DNA of 64,000 nucleotides, from assembly GCA_017430085.1 (NCBI GenBank), contig JAFRNR010000022.1, positions 19,614-83,613 of the forward strand, in the 5' to 3' direction. Source of the stretch: Lachnospiraceae bacterium (GTDB lineage: Bacteria; Bacillota; Clostridia; Lachnospirales; Lachnospiraceae). Each line of letters begins with the position of its first letter. Within the stretch, counting starts at the first letter, position 1. The position numbers were made by a program, and so were the translations under genes. Below, one piece after another: positions 7,545-17,424 of this stretch. The notes under the pieces are model-generated. The model worked only from the letters and a program-made list of their open reading frames with translations, was not told where the DNA came from and did not search any database.

Positions 7545-8762
7545 ATGGATGAAGTTAGGAAACCGCTGGAAGGTATTACGGTAGTGGAACTGGCCAATTA
7601 CGTGGCGGCGCCTATCGTAGGAAGAATGTGCGCCGATCTAGGCGCGGAAGTCATCAAGATCGAGGGACGGGGCGGCGATATCTGGCGGTCGACGTGCGCC
7701 GACCATACGCTGACGGATTTCAGCGAAAACCCGCTGTTCGATTTCTGCAATGCCGGCAAGAAATCGATCTCTCTGAACCTGAAAGACCCCAAAGGAAAAG
7801 AAGTCCTTTTCCGCCTGCTGGAAAATGCCGACATCCTGATCACGAACACGCGCCAGCAGTCCCTGGTCAAGCTCGGCATCGACTATGAATCCCTGAAGGA
7901 CCGCTTCCCCCGGCTGATCTACGGGACGGTCACCGGTTACGGCTATGAAGGCCCCGACTGCAATGCCCCGGGCTTCGACATGGTCGCTTTCTGGTCCCGC
8001 TCCGGGTTCATGTCCGACATGCGCATCGATGCGGCCAATTCCTATCCGGTCAACTCCCGCTACGCGATGGGGGATACCGCAACGGGCAGCCTGCTTTTCG
8101 GCAGCATCATGACGGCGCTGTACCAGCGGGAACGGACCGGCCGGGGCGATTTCGTCACGATGTCGCTCTACAACGCCGGCATCTGGATCATGGCCGGCGG
8201 CATTATCATGGCGGAAAAGCCGTACTGCCACCCCTTCCCGGAAAAGCGCCTGTTCGGCAATGCAATCAACCTGGTCTACGAATGCGCCGACAAAGAGTGG
8301 ATCCGCTGCACGATCCTGGATTACAACAAATACGCCGACAAATTCTATAATGCGCTCGGCGTGACCGAACAGATGCGGGAATTCGGGATCCATGACACGG
8401 TCTCCATGACGGAGAAGGCGGAGCAGGTCGTTCCGATCTTCGAAAAGATCTTCCGCACGAAAACCTCTGATGAATGGAGAGCGATATTTGACAGCCTGGA
8501 CATCGTCAACGGCCGGCTGACCCATTTTGCCGACGTGCTGGAGGACGAGCAGGCGTGGGCGAACCAGTATATTCAGAAATACACCTGCACGAACGGCGCG
8601 GAACGGATCCTGATGACGAACCCGGTCCGTCTGGGTTCCCAGGGCGCCCTGCCGGTCGGCCGGCCGCTGCTGTGCGGGACGGATACCAAAGAAGTCCTCG
8701 GCTCGCTGGGATACACGCCGGTGGAGATCGAGTTCATGGCCCAGAACGGGACATTACTGTAA
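7545..8762 (+). CDS. Class III CoA-transferase (CaiB/BaiF family)
   Basis: A 405-residue enzyme of the family that includes formyl-CoA, carnitine and succinate:benzylsuccinate CoA-transferases. It starts with PLEGITVVELANYVAAPIVGRMCADLGAEVIKIE, the hallmark N-terminus, where the Asp of the later AKYGD-like region normally carries the acyl intermediate. It moves CoA between two carboxylic acids without ATP and probably activates the imported acid for thiolysis by the next gene products. The ribosome site is GGGAGG. The stop TAA overlaps the ribosome site of the thiolase gene, which shows tight co-translation. Confidence 0.9.
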   Translation: MDEVRKPLEGITVVELANYVAAPIVGRMCADLGAEVIKIEGRGGDIWRSTCADHTLTDFSENPLFDFCNAGKKSISLNLKDPKGKEVLFRLLENADILITNTRQQSLVKLGIDYESLKDRFPRLIYGTVTGYGYEGPDCNAPGFDMVAFWSRSGFMSDMRIDAANSYPVNSRYAMGDTATGSLLFGSIMTALYQRERTGRGDFVTMSLYNAGIWIMAGGIIMAEKPYCHPFPEKRLFGNAINLVYECADKEWIRCTILDYNKYADKFYNALGVTEQMREFGIHDTVSMTEKAEQVVPIFEKIFRTKTSDEWRAIFDSLDIVNGRLTHFADVLEDEQAWANQYIQKYTCTNGAERILMTNPVRLGSQGALPVGRPLLCGTDTKEVLGSLGYTPVEIEFMAQNGTLL

Positions 8763-8773
8763 AGGAGCGGGAT

Positions 8774-9973
<1,200 letters not shown>

Positions 9974-9977
9974 TCAA

Positions 9978-11093
9978 GTGGTGAAGAGCAAGGTTTATAT
10001 CATCGATACCGTCCGGACCCCGTGGGGGATCCCCGGCGGAAGTCTGGAAAAATTCATGTCCTCCGATCTCAGTGCGGCGGCCCTGAAAAAACTGCTGGAA
10101 CGCACGGGCGTGGAACCTTCCGCCGTGGACCAGGTGGTCTTCGGGCAGGCGCACCCGTCGACGATGCCCAATAACATCGGACACTATGCCTGGCTGAAAG
10201 CGGAGCTTCCTGTTGAGGTCCCCGGCTATACCGTGCAGAGCAATACGGCTTCCGCCCTGCAGGCGCTGCGCAATGCGTATTATCTGATCGCAAGCGGAAA
10301 CGAAGAGATCGTGATCGCCGGCGGCGCCGACAGTTACTCGGCCGCGCCGTTCGTCATGCGGGACGTGCGCAATCATTTTTATGCGAAAGACCGCACGGTC
10401 ATCGATACGATCGAGGAAGCGGAGGTCAGCACGCAGCCGGAACCGATGACGCGGCGGGAACAGTATCAGCTTGCCCACGGGACCGGCCCGGGCGAAGCGG
10501 AGGAAGAATTTGCCCGGCAGAGCCGTCAGAAGGCGGCTGCTTTTGCGGCGGCCTGCGGGGATCAGATCGTCCCGGTCTCGTATACCGACCGCAAAAAGGG
10601 CGAGATCGTGATCTCGGAAGATGAATGGCCGGGCAAAGAGCCGGAACCCGGCGATCCGCTGGCTCCTTACGCGGACGGCGCTGCGGTGACGATGCTGATG
10701 AGCGCGGAGCAGGCTGAGAAGCGGGGAATCGTTCCGAAAGCGGAACTGGCCGGCTTTGCCGTGGCCGGCTGCGACCCGAAACAGCCTCACACCGCAGGGA
10801 TCCGGGCCGTAAAAAAACTTCTGGAAAAAAACGGGGTGAGCATAGATAATATAAGTGCGCTGGAAATCATTGAAAACAGCGCAAAAGACGTGCTGAAAAT
10901 CGTAGAGACCATCGGCGGTAATGCAGTGATAAACCCGCTTGGCGGCGCCATGGCGTTCGGGAAAAACGACGGCGCGGAAGGCATCGCCATGCTGCAGCGG
11001 CTTGTTTCGGCGCTGAATGACGGAGAATACGGCATCGCGTGTGTTTACAGCGCAGGCGGGCAGGGAATGGCGGCACTGGTCAAAGCATTATAA
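9978..11093 (+). CDS. Thiolase-fold protein lacking the catalytic residues
   Basis: At 371 residues the protein aligns along its whole length with the preceding thiolase (GYTVQSNTASALQAL against GYTLHRACSSGSQAI). The nucleophilic Cys is Thr90, GHP has become GKN, NEAFA is absent (EIIENSAKD), and the last Cys of CIGGGMG is Ser (SAGGQG). It cannot carry out normal thiolysis. The frame is intact and the gene starts 4 bases after the thiolase stop, with AGGAGG inside the upstream gene, so it is probably a working structural or regulatory subunit rather than a pseudogene. The start is GTG at 9978; GTG at 9981 is possible. Confidence 0.8.
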   Translation: MVKSKVYIIDTVRTPWGIPGGSLEKFMSSDLSAAALKKLLERTGVEPSAVDQVVFGQAHPSTMPNNIGHYAWLKAELPVEVPGYTVQSNTASALQALRNAYYLIASGNEEIVIAGGADSYSAAPFVMRDVRNHFYAKDRTVIDTIEEAEVSTQPEPMTRREQYQLAHGTGPGEAEEEFARQSRQKAAAFAAACGDQIVPVSYTDRKKGEIVISEDEWPGKEPEPGDPLAPYADGAAVTMLMSAEQAEKRGIVPKAELAGFAVAGCDPKQPHTAGIRAVKKLLEKNGVSIDNISALEIIENSAKDVLKIVETIGGNAVINPLGGAMAFGKNDGAEGIAMLQRLVSALNDGEYGIACVYSAGGQGMAALVKAL

Positions 11094-11153
11094 ATAGGTC
11101 TGACGAACGGCTTTTTCGTGAATTGGTGACTGTTGGAGCAATAGGAGGTCGGC

Positions 11154-12146
11154 ATGAAACCGGAAGCATTCGTTGAGAAAATGATCAAGACGGAGGAATA
11201 CATCAACATCGGCAATACCCTGAGCGGTGATCCGAACGATCTGATGCCGAACGCAGGTCAGAACTGCCAGGTGATGCAGAAAGCCCTGTTCGGCATCCAT
11301 CAGAGCGACATCGTCTATATGCGGCACTGCAACGATCTGGATATCCCGCTTCATTCCCATGACTTCATTGAAGTCCAGTATGTCTCCATGGGGACGATCC
11401 GGGAAGAAATCAACGGGGAGAACCTCGTCCTGCACGAAGGAAGCATCCTGGTGTTCGGAAAAGGCACGACCCACCGTGTCTTTAAGGCGCAAACGACGAC
11501 ATGCATGGATTATATCCTGCTCAACGAGCGCGTGTTCAACGATCAGATGCTCCGGATGCTGGGGGAGGACAATGCCGTTTTTTCCTTCGTAAAAGGCAAT
11601 CTGAAAGATGAAAAGGACAACGGATACCTGATCACGCAGTACGTGGACAGGAAGACGGCCAATGTGCTGCTGGAACTTTACGATGAGGCGCGGTCTTCCC
11701 TGATCCGGAACAGACGGCTCGAATATCTGCTGCTCAACGAGTTTTTCATCAGGCTGGACCGCCTGCTCAAAACGCCGGAAAGCAATTCGCGGCAGTCTTT
11801 TTCGCGCCAGAAAATGACCCACACGATCACGACTTACATTGCCAACAATTACCGCGATCCGTCTCTGAAAGAACTGGCGGATGAGCTGCATCTGAACCAG
11901 AATTATCTGTGCCGCGTGATCAAGGAACTGACCGGCAAAACGTTCACGGAACTCGTTGCCGACCTGCGCCTGGACACGGTCAAAACCATGCTGCTGCACA
12001 GCGACATGCCGATCGAATCGATCGCCGATATGGTCGGGTATTCGAATCCCGCCTTCCTTTACACGGTTTTCCGGCGCAAATTCGGCGTGACGCCCAGCAG
12101 TTACCGCTCCTCCACCCTGACGGAGATGCCGGCGGAAAATAATTGA
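11154..12146 (+). CDS. AraC-family transcriptional regulator
   Basis: A 330-residue protein with an N-terminal cupin-like sensor (HSHDFIEVQYVSMG and EGSILVFGKGTTHRVF, residues about 60-115) and a C-terminal pair of helix-turn-helix motifs (LKELADELHLNQNYLCRVIKELTGKTF, then ESIADMVGYSNPAFLYTVFRRKFGVTPSSYR). AGGAGG lies upstream of the ATG. Its place between the thiolase pair and the dehydrogenase suggests it controls this cluster in response to a pathway compound. Confidence 0.92.
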   Translation: MKPEAFVEKMIKTEEYINIGNTLSGDPNDLMPNAGQNCQVMQKALFGIHQSDIVYMRHCNDLDIPLHSHDFIEVQYVSMGTIREEINGENLVLHEGSILVFGKGTTHRVFKAQTTTCMDYILLNERVFNDQMLRMLGEDNAVFSFVKGNLKDEKDNGYLITQYVDRKTANVLLELYDEARSSLIRNRRLEYLLLNEFFIRLDRLLKTPESNSRQSFSRQKMTHTITTYIANNYRDPSLKELADELHLNQNYLCRVIKELTGKTFTELVADLRLDTVKTMLLHSDMPIESIADMVGYSNPAFLYTVFRRKFGVTPSSYRSSTLTEMPAENN

Positions 12147-12159
12147 AAAGGAGTATCCC

Positions 12160-13116
12160 ATGAAATTCGTATTGACTCACCCGCTGAATCCGGCAGCCAT
12201 GGCGCTGCTGGAAGAAAAGGGAGCAGATGTTTTTGTTGCCAACTCGGAAGATCCGGAAACTTTTATGGATGAACTGCAGACGGCGGACGTTTTTATCATC
12301 CGGATCGGTTCCTGCAGGGCGTCCGTGATCGAAAGATGCCCGGGGCTGAAAGTCATCGGGCGGACCGGCGTCGGGTTTGACAGTGTGGACGTCGCTGCCG
12401 CCACGGCGCATCAGATCCCGGTCGTCGTGACGCCCGGCGCGAACAACCGCTCGGTGGCCGAATATGTTATGGCTGCCATGTTCGCCCTCTCCCGGAATAT
12501 GCTGGAGGCCGATGCGGAGCTCCGCAAGGGGAACTGGCAGATCCGGGATGCGGGGAAGTCGTTTGAACTGGAAGGCAGAAAGATCGGGATCGTCGGCGTC
12601 GGCGCGATCGGGCGGCTGGTGGCGTCCCTCTGCCAGGGCATCGGCATGAAGACGGCCGGATATGACGCGCTGTTCCCCCAGAATGTGGTGGCGGCAGGCT
12701 GTGAACTGTACACCGACCTGCACGAGATGATCCGGGACTGCGACGTGGTCACGGTCCACAGCCCCCTGACGCCGGAAACGGTCGATATGTTTACGGCAAA
12801 AGAGTTTGCGATGATGAAGAAAACCGCGGTCCTGATCAATGCGGCCCGCGGGCCCATCGTGAATATCCGCGACCTGGCGGAAGCGCTGAACAACGGCGTG
12901 ATCGCCGGGGCGGCCGTGGACGTGTATGATGAGGAGCCGGTCCCGATGGATTCCCCCGCGTTCACCGCAAAGAATCTGATCTGCACGCCGCATATCGCCG
13001 CCATGACCAATGAGGGAAGCGTCCGGATGTCCGTGATGTGCGTGGAAGGATGCCTGGCGGTCTGCCGGGGAGAGCAGTGGCCGTATGTGGTCGACCGGAA
13101 TGTTTACGGGAACTGA
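12160..13116 (+). CDS. D-isomer-specific 2-hydroxyacid dehydrogenase
   Basis: This 318-residue NAD-dependent enzyme interconverts a 2-oxoacid and a D-2-hydroxyacid, or acts on a phosphoglycerate-like substrate. The NAD-binding motif is GIVGVGAIGRLVA, with the catalytic Arg in NAARGPIVN, Glu in DVYDEEPVP and His in CTPHIAAMT, all in the expected order. It starts 13 bases after the AraC gene with an AAGGAG site, so it is co-transcribed. In context it probably reduces or oxidises an intermediate of the imported acid; the substrate is not predictable. Confidence 0.92.
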   Translation: MKFVLTHPLNPAAMALLEEKGADVFVANSEDPETFMDELQTADVFIIRIGSCRASVIERCPGLKVIGRTGVGFDSVDVAAATAHQIPVVVTPGANNRSVAEYVMAAMFALSRNMLEADAELRKGNWQIRDAGKSFELEGRKIGIVGVGAIGRLVASLCQGIGMKTAGYDALFPQNVVAAGCELYTDLHEMIRDCDVVTVHSPLTPETVDMFTAKEFAMMKKTAVLINAARGPIVNIRDLAEALNNGVIAGAAVDVYDEEPVPMDSPAFTAKNLICTPHIAAMTNEGSVRMSVMCVEGCLAVCRGEQWPYVVDRNVYGN

Positions 13117-13167
13117 TCTGTGACCGGGCGGGAAGCGGGAAACCGCTGCCGTACGGAATGATTTGCC

Positions 13168-13205
13168 GGGAACGGCGGCCCTGACCGGCCGGCCGTTCCT
13201 TTTTT
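13168..13205 (+). terminator. Terminator after the dehydrogenase gene
   Basis: GGAACGGC (13169-13176) pairs with GCCGTTCC (13192-13199), with an inner GGCC/GGCC stem and a following run of six T. It marks the end of the first catabolic cluster. Confidence 0.85.
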
Positions 13206-13298
13206 GCGTACCGCTGCAGAAAATAGTGCCATTGTTCCCGGAGATGTGTTACAATACCTTTCACAGACACTTTTTGCGCCAAAGGAGACTGCCAAGCC

Positions 13299-14372
13299 AT
13301 GAACCGCCGGATGCCTGTATACACAGTCATGCATTTCCTGGTGGACTTTGCCTGCATTTTCCGCCTGTTTTCCTCCCTCCGGCCTCTGGCGTCGGGGAGG
13401 ACACACTGGCTGTTCATGATCGTGCTGTATAATTTCCTGGCGTTTGCGCTGCCGGCGCTGATCGGGCTGGTCGCCGATATCGTCGACCGGAATTATTATG
13501 CGGCGGCGGCGGGCTGCGCGCTGGTCGCGGCGGGCGGGATCCTCCTGCTGCCGATCGAGGTGCCGGTCATTCTGCTGGGGGTCGGCAACGGGCTGTTCCA
13601 CGTCGGGATCGGCCGGCAGGTGCTGGCCGATGCGGAGGGGCGCGCGGCGCCGCCGGGCATTTTTATCTGCTCCGGCGCGCTGGGGGTGTTCCTGGGGACG
13701 ACTCTGGGGCCGCGGATGCTGCATCCGCTGGACTATATCCTGACGGCTTCTCTGGCGGTTTCGGCGGTCCTGCTTCTGGCGGGCGGCATCCGGGACCGGA
13801 AAGCGGCCGCACCGGCGGAGACGGAGGCGGCACCGAAGGAGCGCAGGAAAAGCCTGACCTTCCGGACCTTCCTGACCGTTCCGGCACTGCTGGTATTTGT
13901 TGTCGTGTTCCTGCGGTCTTTTTACGGCTATGCGGTCCATTATGAGTGGAAGAGCGGCTTCGGGATCGGCCTGGCGTTTACGCTGTGCATCGTGGCGGGC
14001 AAGTGCCTGGGCGGGATCGCGGCGGACCGGATCGGGATCCGGCTGACTACCGTGCTGTCCCTGGCGGGATCGGCCGCGGCAGTGCTGTTTTCGGCGGATC
14101 ACATGGTTTGGGGCTGTGTCTCCATCCTGCTTTTCAATATGACCATGCCGCTCACGCTCACCCTGCTCGCTTCGTTCTGGAAGGACTGGCCGGGGTTTGC
14201 GTTCGGGACGCTGATGCTGGCCCTGTTCCTCGGCGGTGTTCCGGCTTATCTGGCAGGCACGGTGACGCTGCCGATGCCCTGGCTGTGCGCGGTGAGCCTG
14301 GTCTCCATGGCCCTGCTGCTGGCTGCGCTGGGACCCGGGGAACGGAAACGGAAGGACCGCGATGCCGCTTGA
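13299..14372 (+). CDS. MFS-like integral membrane protein
   Basis: A 357-residue protein with about ten hydrophobic helices and a short charged central loop (residues about 165-190, rich in Lys, Glu and Ala) that divides it into two halves, as in major facilitator transporters. It is shorter than the usual 400. Motifs such as GVGNGLFHVGIGRQVLAD resemble the MFS loop between helices. No substrate can be assigned. Its last 11 bases overlap the next gene, which suggests translational coupling. Confidence 0.7.
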   Translation: MNRRMPVYTVMHFLVDFACIFRLFSSLRPLASGRTHWLFMIVLYNFLAFALPALIGLVADIVDRNYYAAAAGCALVAAGGILLLPIEVPVILLGVGNGLFHVGIGRQVLADAEGRAAPPGIFICSGALGVFLGTTLGPRMLHPLDYILTASLAVSAVLLLAGGIRDRKAAAPAETEAAPKERRKSLTFRTFLTVPALLVFVVVFLRSFYGYAVHYEWKSGFGIGLAFTLCIVAGKCLGGIAADRIGIRLTTVLSLAGSAAAVLFSADHMVWGCVSILLFNMTMPLTLTLLASFWKDWPGFAFGTLMLALFLGGVPAYLAGTVTLPMPWLCAVSLVSMALLLAALGPGERKRKDRDAA

Positions 14373-14697
14373 ACTGCTGATCCTGATCCCGTGGGCCGAG
14401 ACGCTGGCCGTGGAAACGACCGTTGCCCTGATCTGGGGACTCCGGAAACCGTCGGAACTGGGGATCCTGGCGCTGATCAACACCGTGACCAATGTGACGC
14501 TGAACCTGACCCTGACGGTCCTGAGGCTGTATGTGCCGCATAAGACGGTGGTCGCCGTGATGATCGCGATGGAACTGCTGATCTTTGTGACGGAGGGACT
14601 GCTGATCCGGGCGCTGATCCGGCGCTGCCGGCATCCGTTCCTACTGTCGCTGACAATGAATCTGGCATCATTTTTGTTTGGAATACTGGTAAATTAA
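14362..14697 (+). CDS. Small membrane protein of unknown function
   Basis: The protein has 111 residues with three or four predicted membrane helices (PLELLILIPWAETLAVETTVALIWG, ALINTVTNVTLNLTLTVL, VAVMIAMELLIFVTEGLLI, LTMNLASFLFGIL). The gene overlaps the MFS-like gene by 11 bases, so the two products may work together. No family was recognised. Confidence 0.65.
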   Translation: MPLELLILIPWAETLAVETTVALIWGLRKPSELGILALINTVTNVTLNLTLTVLRLYVPHKTVVAVMIAMELLIFVTEGLLIRALIRRCRHPFLLSLTMNLASFLFGILVN

Positions 14698-14716
14698 TAT
14701 CGGGAGGATACATTCG

Positions 14717-15775
14717 ATGAAGAAGAGAAGAAGCTTTGCGGCGGCCATCGTTCTGATGCTGGCGGTCGCCCTGTTCAGCCGGCTCTCTGCCTGGGCGGAT
14801 GCGGCGGGATACGACTTCACGTTCTCGGAGGTCGATTTTGACGTGGTAGTGGCCGCCGCGGACGGCAGCGGTTATCTCTACCTGCGGTACGGACCCGGTA
14901 CGGGGTATGATATCATCTGCAGCATCTATGACGGCACGGTGCTCCATATCACCCTGACGGCAAAGGCACCGGACAAAGACACCATCTGGGGCCAGACGGA
15001 ATATAACGGGCATTACGGCTGGGTCTCCCTGACGCATACAAAGGAATATCGTCCCGTGACCCCGACGGAACCGGTCCCGCAGGCGGTCAGCTATGACGTG
15101 GCCGTCCAGGCCGCCGACAAGACGGATTACCTGTATCTGCGCACCGGCCCCGGCATGAATTATGATGTCATCTGCTATGTATATAACGGCGAAAAACTGC
15201 ACATTTCCGCGGAGATCATGGATGCGGGAGGCGGTTTCAAATGGGGGCAGACCGAGTATCAGGGATTCTACGGCTGGGTCTCGCTGAAGCATGTGGTCGA
15301 CTATGCGAAATACCTGGCGGAGCATCCGACGACGGCAGCGCCGACGGATCCTCCTACCGAAGCCCCGACCGAGCCTCCGACGGAAGCGCCAACCGAACCT
15401 CCGACGGAAGCGCCGACCGAACCTCCGACGGAGGTCCCGACCGAGCCTCTGACGGAAGCCCCCACCGAAGCGCCTACCCAGCCGGCCACGCAGGCTCCGA
15501 CGCAGGCACCGACCCAGCCCGCCACGCAGGCGCCGACCCAGCCGCCTACCCAGCCCGCCCCCACGGCGCCGACCGTCCCCGTCACGAAGGCCCAGGTCCC
15601 GAACGGGAACGATGTGATGATGGAACGGAACACCCAGAGCAAACTGATCATCCTGATCGCGGCCGGCGTAGCCGTGGTCGGCGGCGGTGTGGCGGCCCTG
15701 ATCGTCATCCTCAGCAAGAATAAGAAAAAGAACAGCAATCAGAACGACTACAATAATCAATACAGACGATACTGA
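14717..15775 (+). CDS. Exported SH3-repeat protein with Pro/Thr linker and C-terminal anchor
   Basis: A 352-residue surface protein. It has a signal peptide (to about residue 27), then two SH3b-like repeats of about 75 residues, each with YLYLR-GPG-YD-ICxxYxG and WGQTEY-G-YGWVSL-H. A long (A/E)PTEPPTE-type linker (about residues 205-290) spans the wall, and a C-terminal helix (IILIAAGVAVVGGGVAALIVIL) with a Lys-rich tail anchors it. Bacterial SH3 domains usually bind cell-wall peptides, so a wall-linked role is likely. The linker DNA is a run of imperfect direct repeats. Confidence 0.8.
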   Translation: MKKRRSFAAAIVLMLAVALFSRLSAWADAAGYDFTFSEVDFDVVVAAADGSGYLYLRYGPGTGYDIICSIYDGTVLHITLTAKAPDKDTIWGQTEYNGHYGWVSLTHTKEYRPVTPTEPVPQAVSYDVAVQAADKTDYLYLRTGPGMNYDVICYVYNGEKLHISAEIMDAGGGFKWGQTEYQGFYGWVSLKHVVDYAKYLAEHPTTAAPTDPPTEAPTEPPTEAPTEPPTEAPTEPPTEVPTEPLTEAPTEAPTQPATQAPTQAPTQPATQAPTQPPTQPAPTAPTVPVTKAQVPNGNDVMMERNTQSKLIILIAAGVAVVGGGVAALIVILSKNKKKNSNQNDYNNQYRRY

Positions 15776-15805
15776 TGGCCCGGCAGCAGAACAGGCAGGA
15801 ACATT

Positions 15806-17188
15806 ATGGCTCAGAATAAACGGTCGTCGGTCTTAATGACGGAAGGGGATCCCAAAAAGGTGATCCTTACCTTTGCCGCGCCGATTTTTCTGAGCCAGCT
15901 GTTCCAGCAGCTGTACAATACCGCGGATGCGTGGATCGTGAGCCGCTTCCTGGGGGACGACGCGTTCGCGGCGGTCAGTTCGTCCGGAAGCCTGATCTTC
16001 CTGACCATCAGCTTTTTCGTCGGCGCTTCCATGGGCGCCGGTGTCGTCATCAGCCGCTATTTCGGCGCCGGAGATACGGAAAAAGTGTCGCGCGCGGTCC
16101 ATACCAATGTGGTGCTCTCGTTCCTCTGCGGGCTGCTCATGACTGTCTTCGGCGTGCTGATGACGCCCACGCTGCTGCGCTGGATCCATGTGGACGAGGC
16201 GATCCTTCCGCTCTCCACCGTCTATTTCCGCTATTATTTCTCCGGCGCGCTGGCGATGATCATGTACAATTCCCTCAAGGGGATCATGAACGCGGTGGGC
16301 GACAGCCGCCGGCCGCTGTACTATCTGATCTTCTCCTCGCTGCTCAACATTTTCCTGGACTGGCTCTTCGTGGGCGTCATGGGCGGCGGGGTCGAGTGGG
16401 CCGCCATCGCGACCGCCATGTCGCAGGGGGCCAGCGCGCTCCTGTGCCTGCGCCAGCTCACGCGGAAGGGGACGGTCTACCGCCTGTCCTTCCGGAAACT
16501 GCGGATCCACTGGGAGATCCTGAAGGAGATCCTGCGGTACGGCCTGCCCACGGCCGTGCAGAATTCGGTCATTGCGTTCGCCAATCTGCTGGTGCAGTCG
16601 AACGTCAATACGTTCGGGGAAGTCGGGATGGCGTCGTGGGGCGCCTATTCGAAAATCGAAGGCTTCGCGTTCCTGCCCATCACGAGCTTTTCCATGGCGC
16701 TGTCTACGTTTATCGGACAGAACCTGGGGGCCGGAGAACACGGGCGGGCGCGGCGTGGCGCCCGCTTCGGGCTGATCACGTCGCTGCTGATCGCGGAACT
16801 GATCGGACTCGTCATCTTCCTCTGCGCAGGGCCGTTCATCCGTTTCTTCCTGAGCGGGGAGGAGGCCATCGCCTGGGGCATCGAGCACTGCCGGACGGTC
16901 TCGCTGTTCTATTTCGTGCTGGCGTACTCCAACTGCATCGCGGGCGTGCTGCGCGGCGCGGGCAAGGCGTTCGTGTCCATGATCGTCATGCTGGCGGTCT
17001 GGTGCCTGCTGCGCATCGTGTACATCACGGTGGCGATGCGGATCGACCATAACATTGTCCTGCTGTACTGGGCGTACCCGATCACGTGGATGATCAGTTC
17101 CGTGATCTATCTGATCTATTACAACAAATCGGACTGGCTGCACGGATTTGATAAAAAGAAGGAGAAAACAGCGGAGGCGGAGGCCTGA
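15806..17188 (+). CDS. MATE-family efflux transporter
   Basis: The 460-residue protein has twelve predicted helices in two homologous halves. It starts GDPKKVILTFAAPIFLSQLFQQLYNTADAWIVSRFLGDDAFAAVSSSG, the MATE N-terminal signature, and ALSTFIGQNLGAGEHGRARRGARFG opens the second half. It exports drugs or metabolites against a Na+ or H+ gradient. The last residues are charged. A palindromic terminator follows at once. Confidence 0.92.
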   Translation: MAQNKRSSVLMTEGDPKKVILTFAAPIFLSQLFQQLYNTADAWIVSRFLGDDAFAAVSSSGSLIFLTISFFVGASMGAGVVISRYFGAGDTEKVSRAVHTNVVLSFLCGLLMTVFGVLMTPTLLRWIHVDEAILPLSTVYFRYYFSGALAMIMYNSLKGIMNAVGDSRRPLYYLIFSSLLNIFLDWLFVGVMGGGVEWAAIATAMSQGASALLCLRQLTRKGTVYRLSFRKLRIHWEILKEILRYGLPTAVQNSVIAFANLLVQSNVNTFGEVGMASWGAYSKIEGFAFLPITSFSMALSTFIGQNLGAGEHGRARRGARFGLITSLLIAELIGLVIFLCAGPFIRFFLSGEEAIAWGIEHCRTVSLFYFVLAYSNCIAGVLRGAGKAFVSMIVMLAVWCLLRIVYITVAMRIDHNIVLLYWAYPITWMISSVIYLIYYNKSDWLHGFDKKKEKTAEAEA

Positions 17189-17195
17189 CGGACAT

Positions 17196-17250
17196 GGGGA
17201 CGGTTCTTTCCGTCCCTTTTTTGACAGAGGGCGGCCGCCGGCCGTCCTTT
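17196..17250 (+). terminator. Double terminator built on the GGGACGG palindrome
   Basis: GGGACGG (17197-17203) pairs with CCGTCCC (17210-17216) and is followed by TTTTTT. A second GC-rich hairpin (GGCGGCC/GGCCGTC) with a T-run follows at about 17229-17250. The first stem is a copy of the dispersed family core. Confidence 0.8.
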
Positions 17251-17314
17251 TTGCTGTCCGGGGCTGCGGAGAGAAAATGCGCGGGGAAAAGACAGGAAGA
17301 AAAGGAACAGAGAC

Positions 17315-17343
17315 TTGATTGCTCTGTCGCAATTTGTTATAAT
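17315..17343 (+). promoter_or_regulatory. Promoter of the LRR/Ig-like exported protein gene
   Basis: TTGATT (17315-17320), a 17-base spacer and a perfect TATAAT (17338-17343) lie about 80 bases before the start codon. Confidence 0.8.
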
Positions 17344-17424
17344 TACAGTGACATAAAAGCGTGTTTTGACCCGGACATATTATTATATCAAGTAAGGAAC
17401 GTGACAACTGAAAGGAGGCACTCC

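Noticed and set aside
9978..11093. Second thiolase as pseudogene
   Set aside because: The reading frame is complete, has a strong ribosome site, tight coupling and normal composition; loss of function is limited to catalytic residues.
15300..15590. Possible CRISPR or satellite in the SH3-repeat gene
   Set aside because: The repeats are codons of a Pro/Thr/Glu linker in one open frame.
15833..17407. A 524-codon minus-strand frame opposite the MATE gene
   Set aside because: His/Gln/Asp/Arg-rich shadow with no family features; the plus strand encodes an evident MATE transporter.
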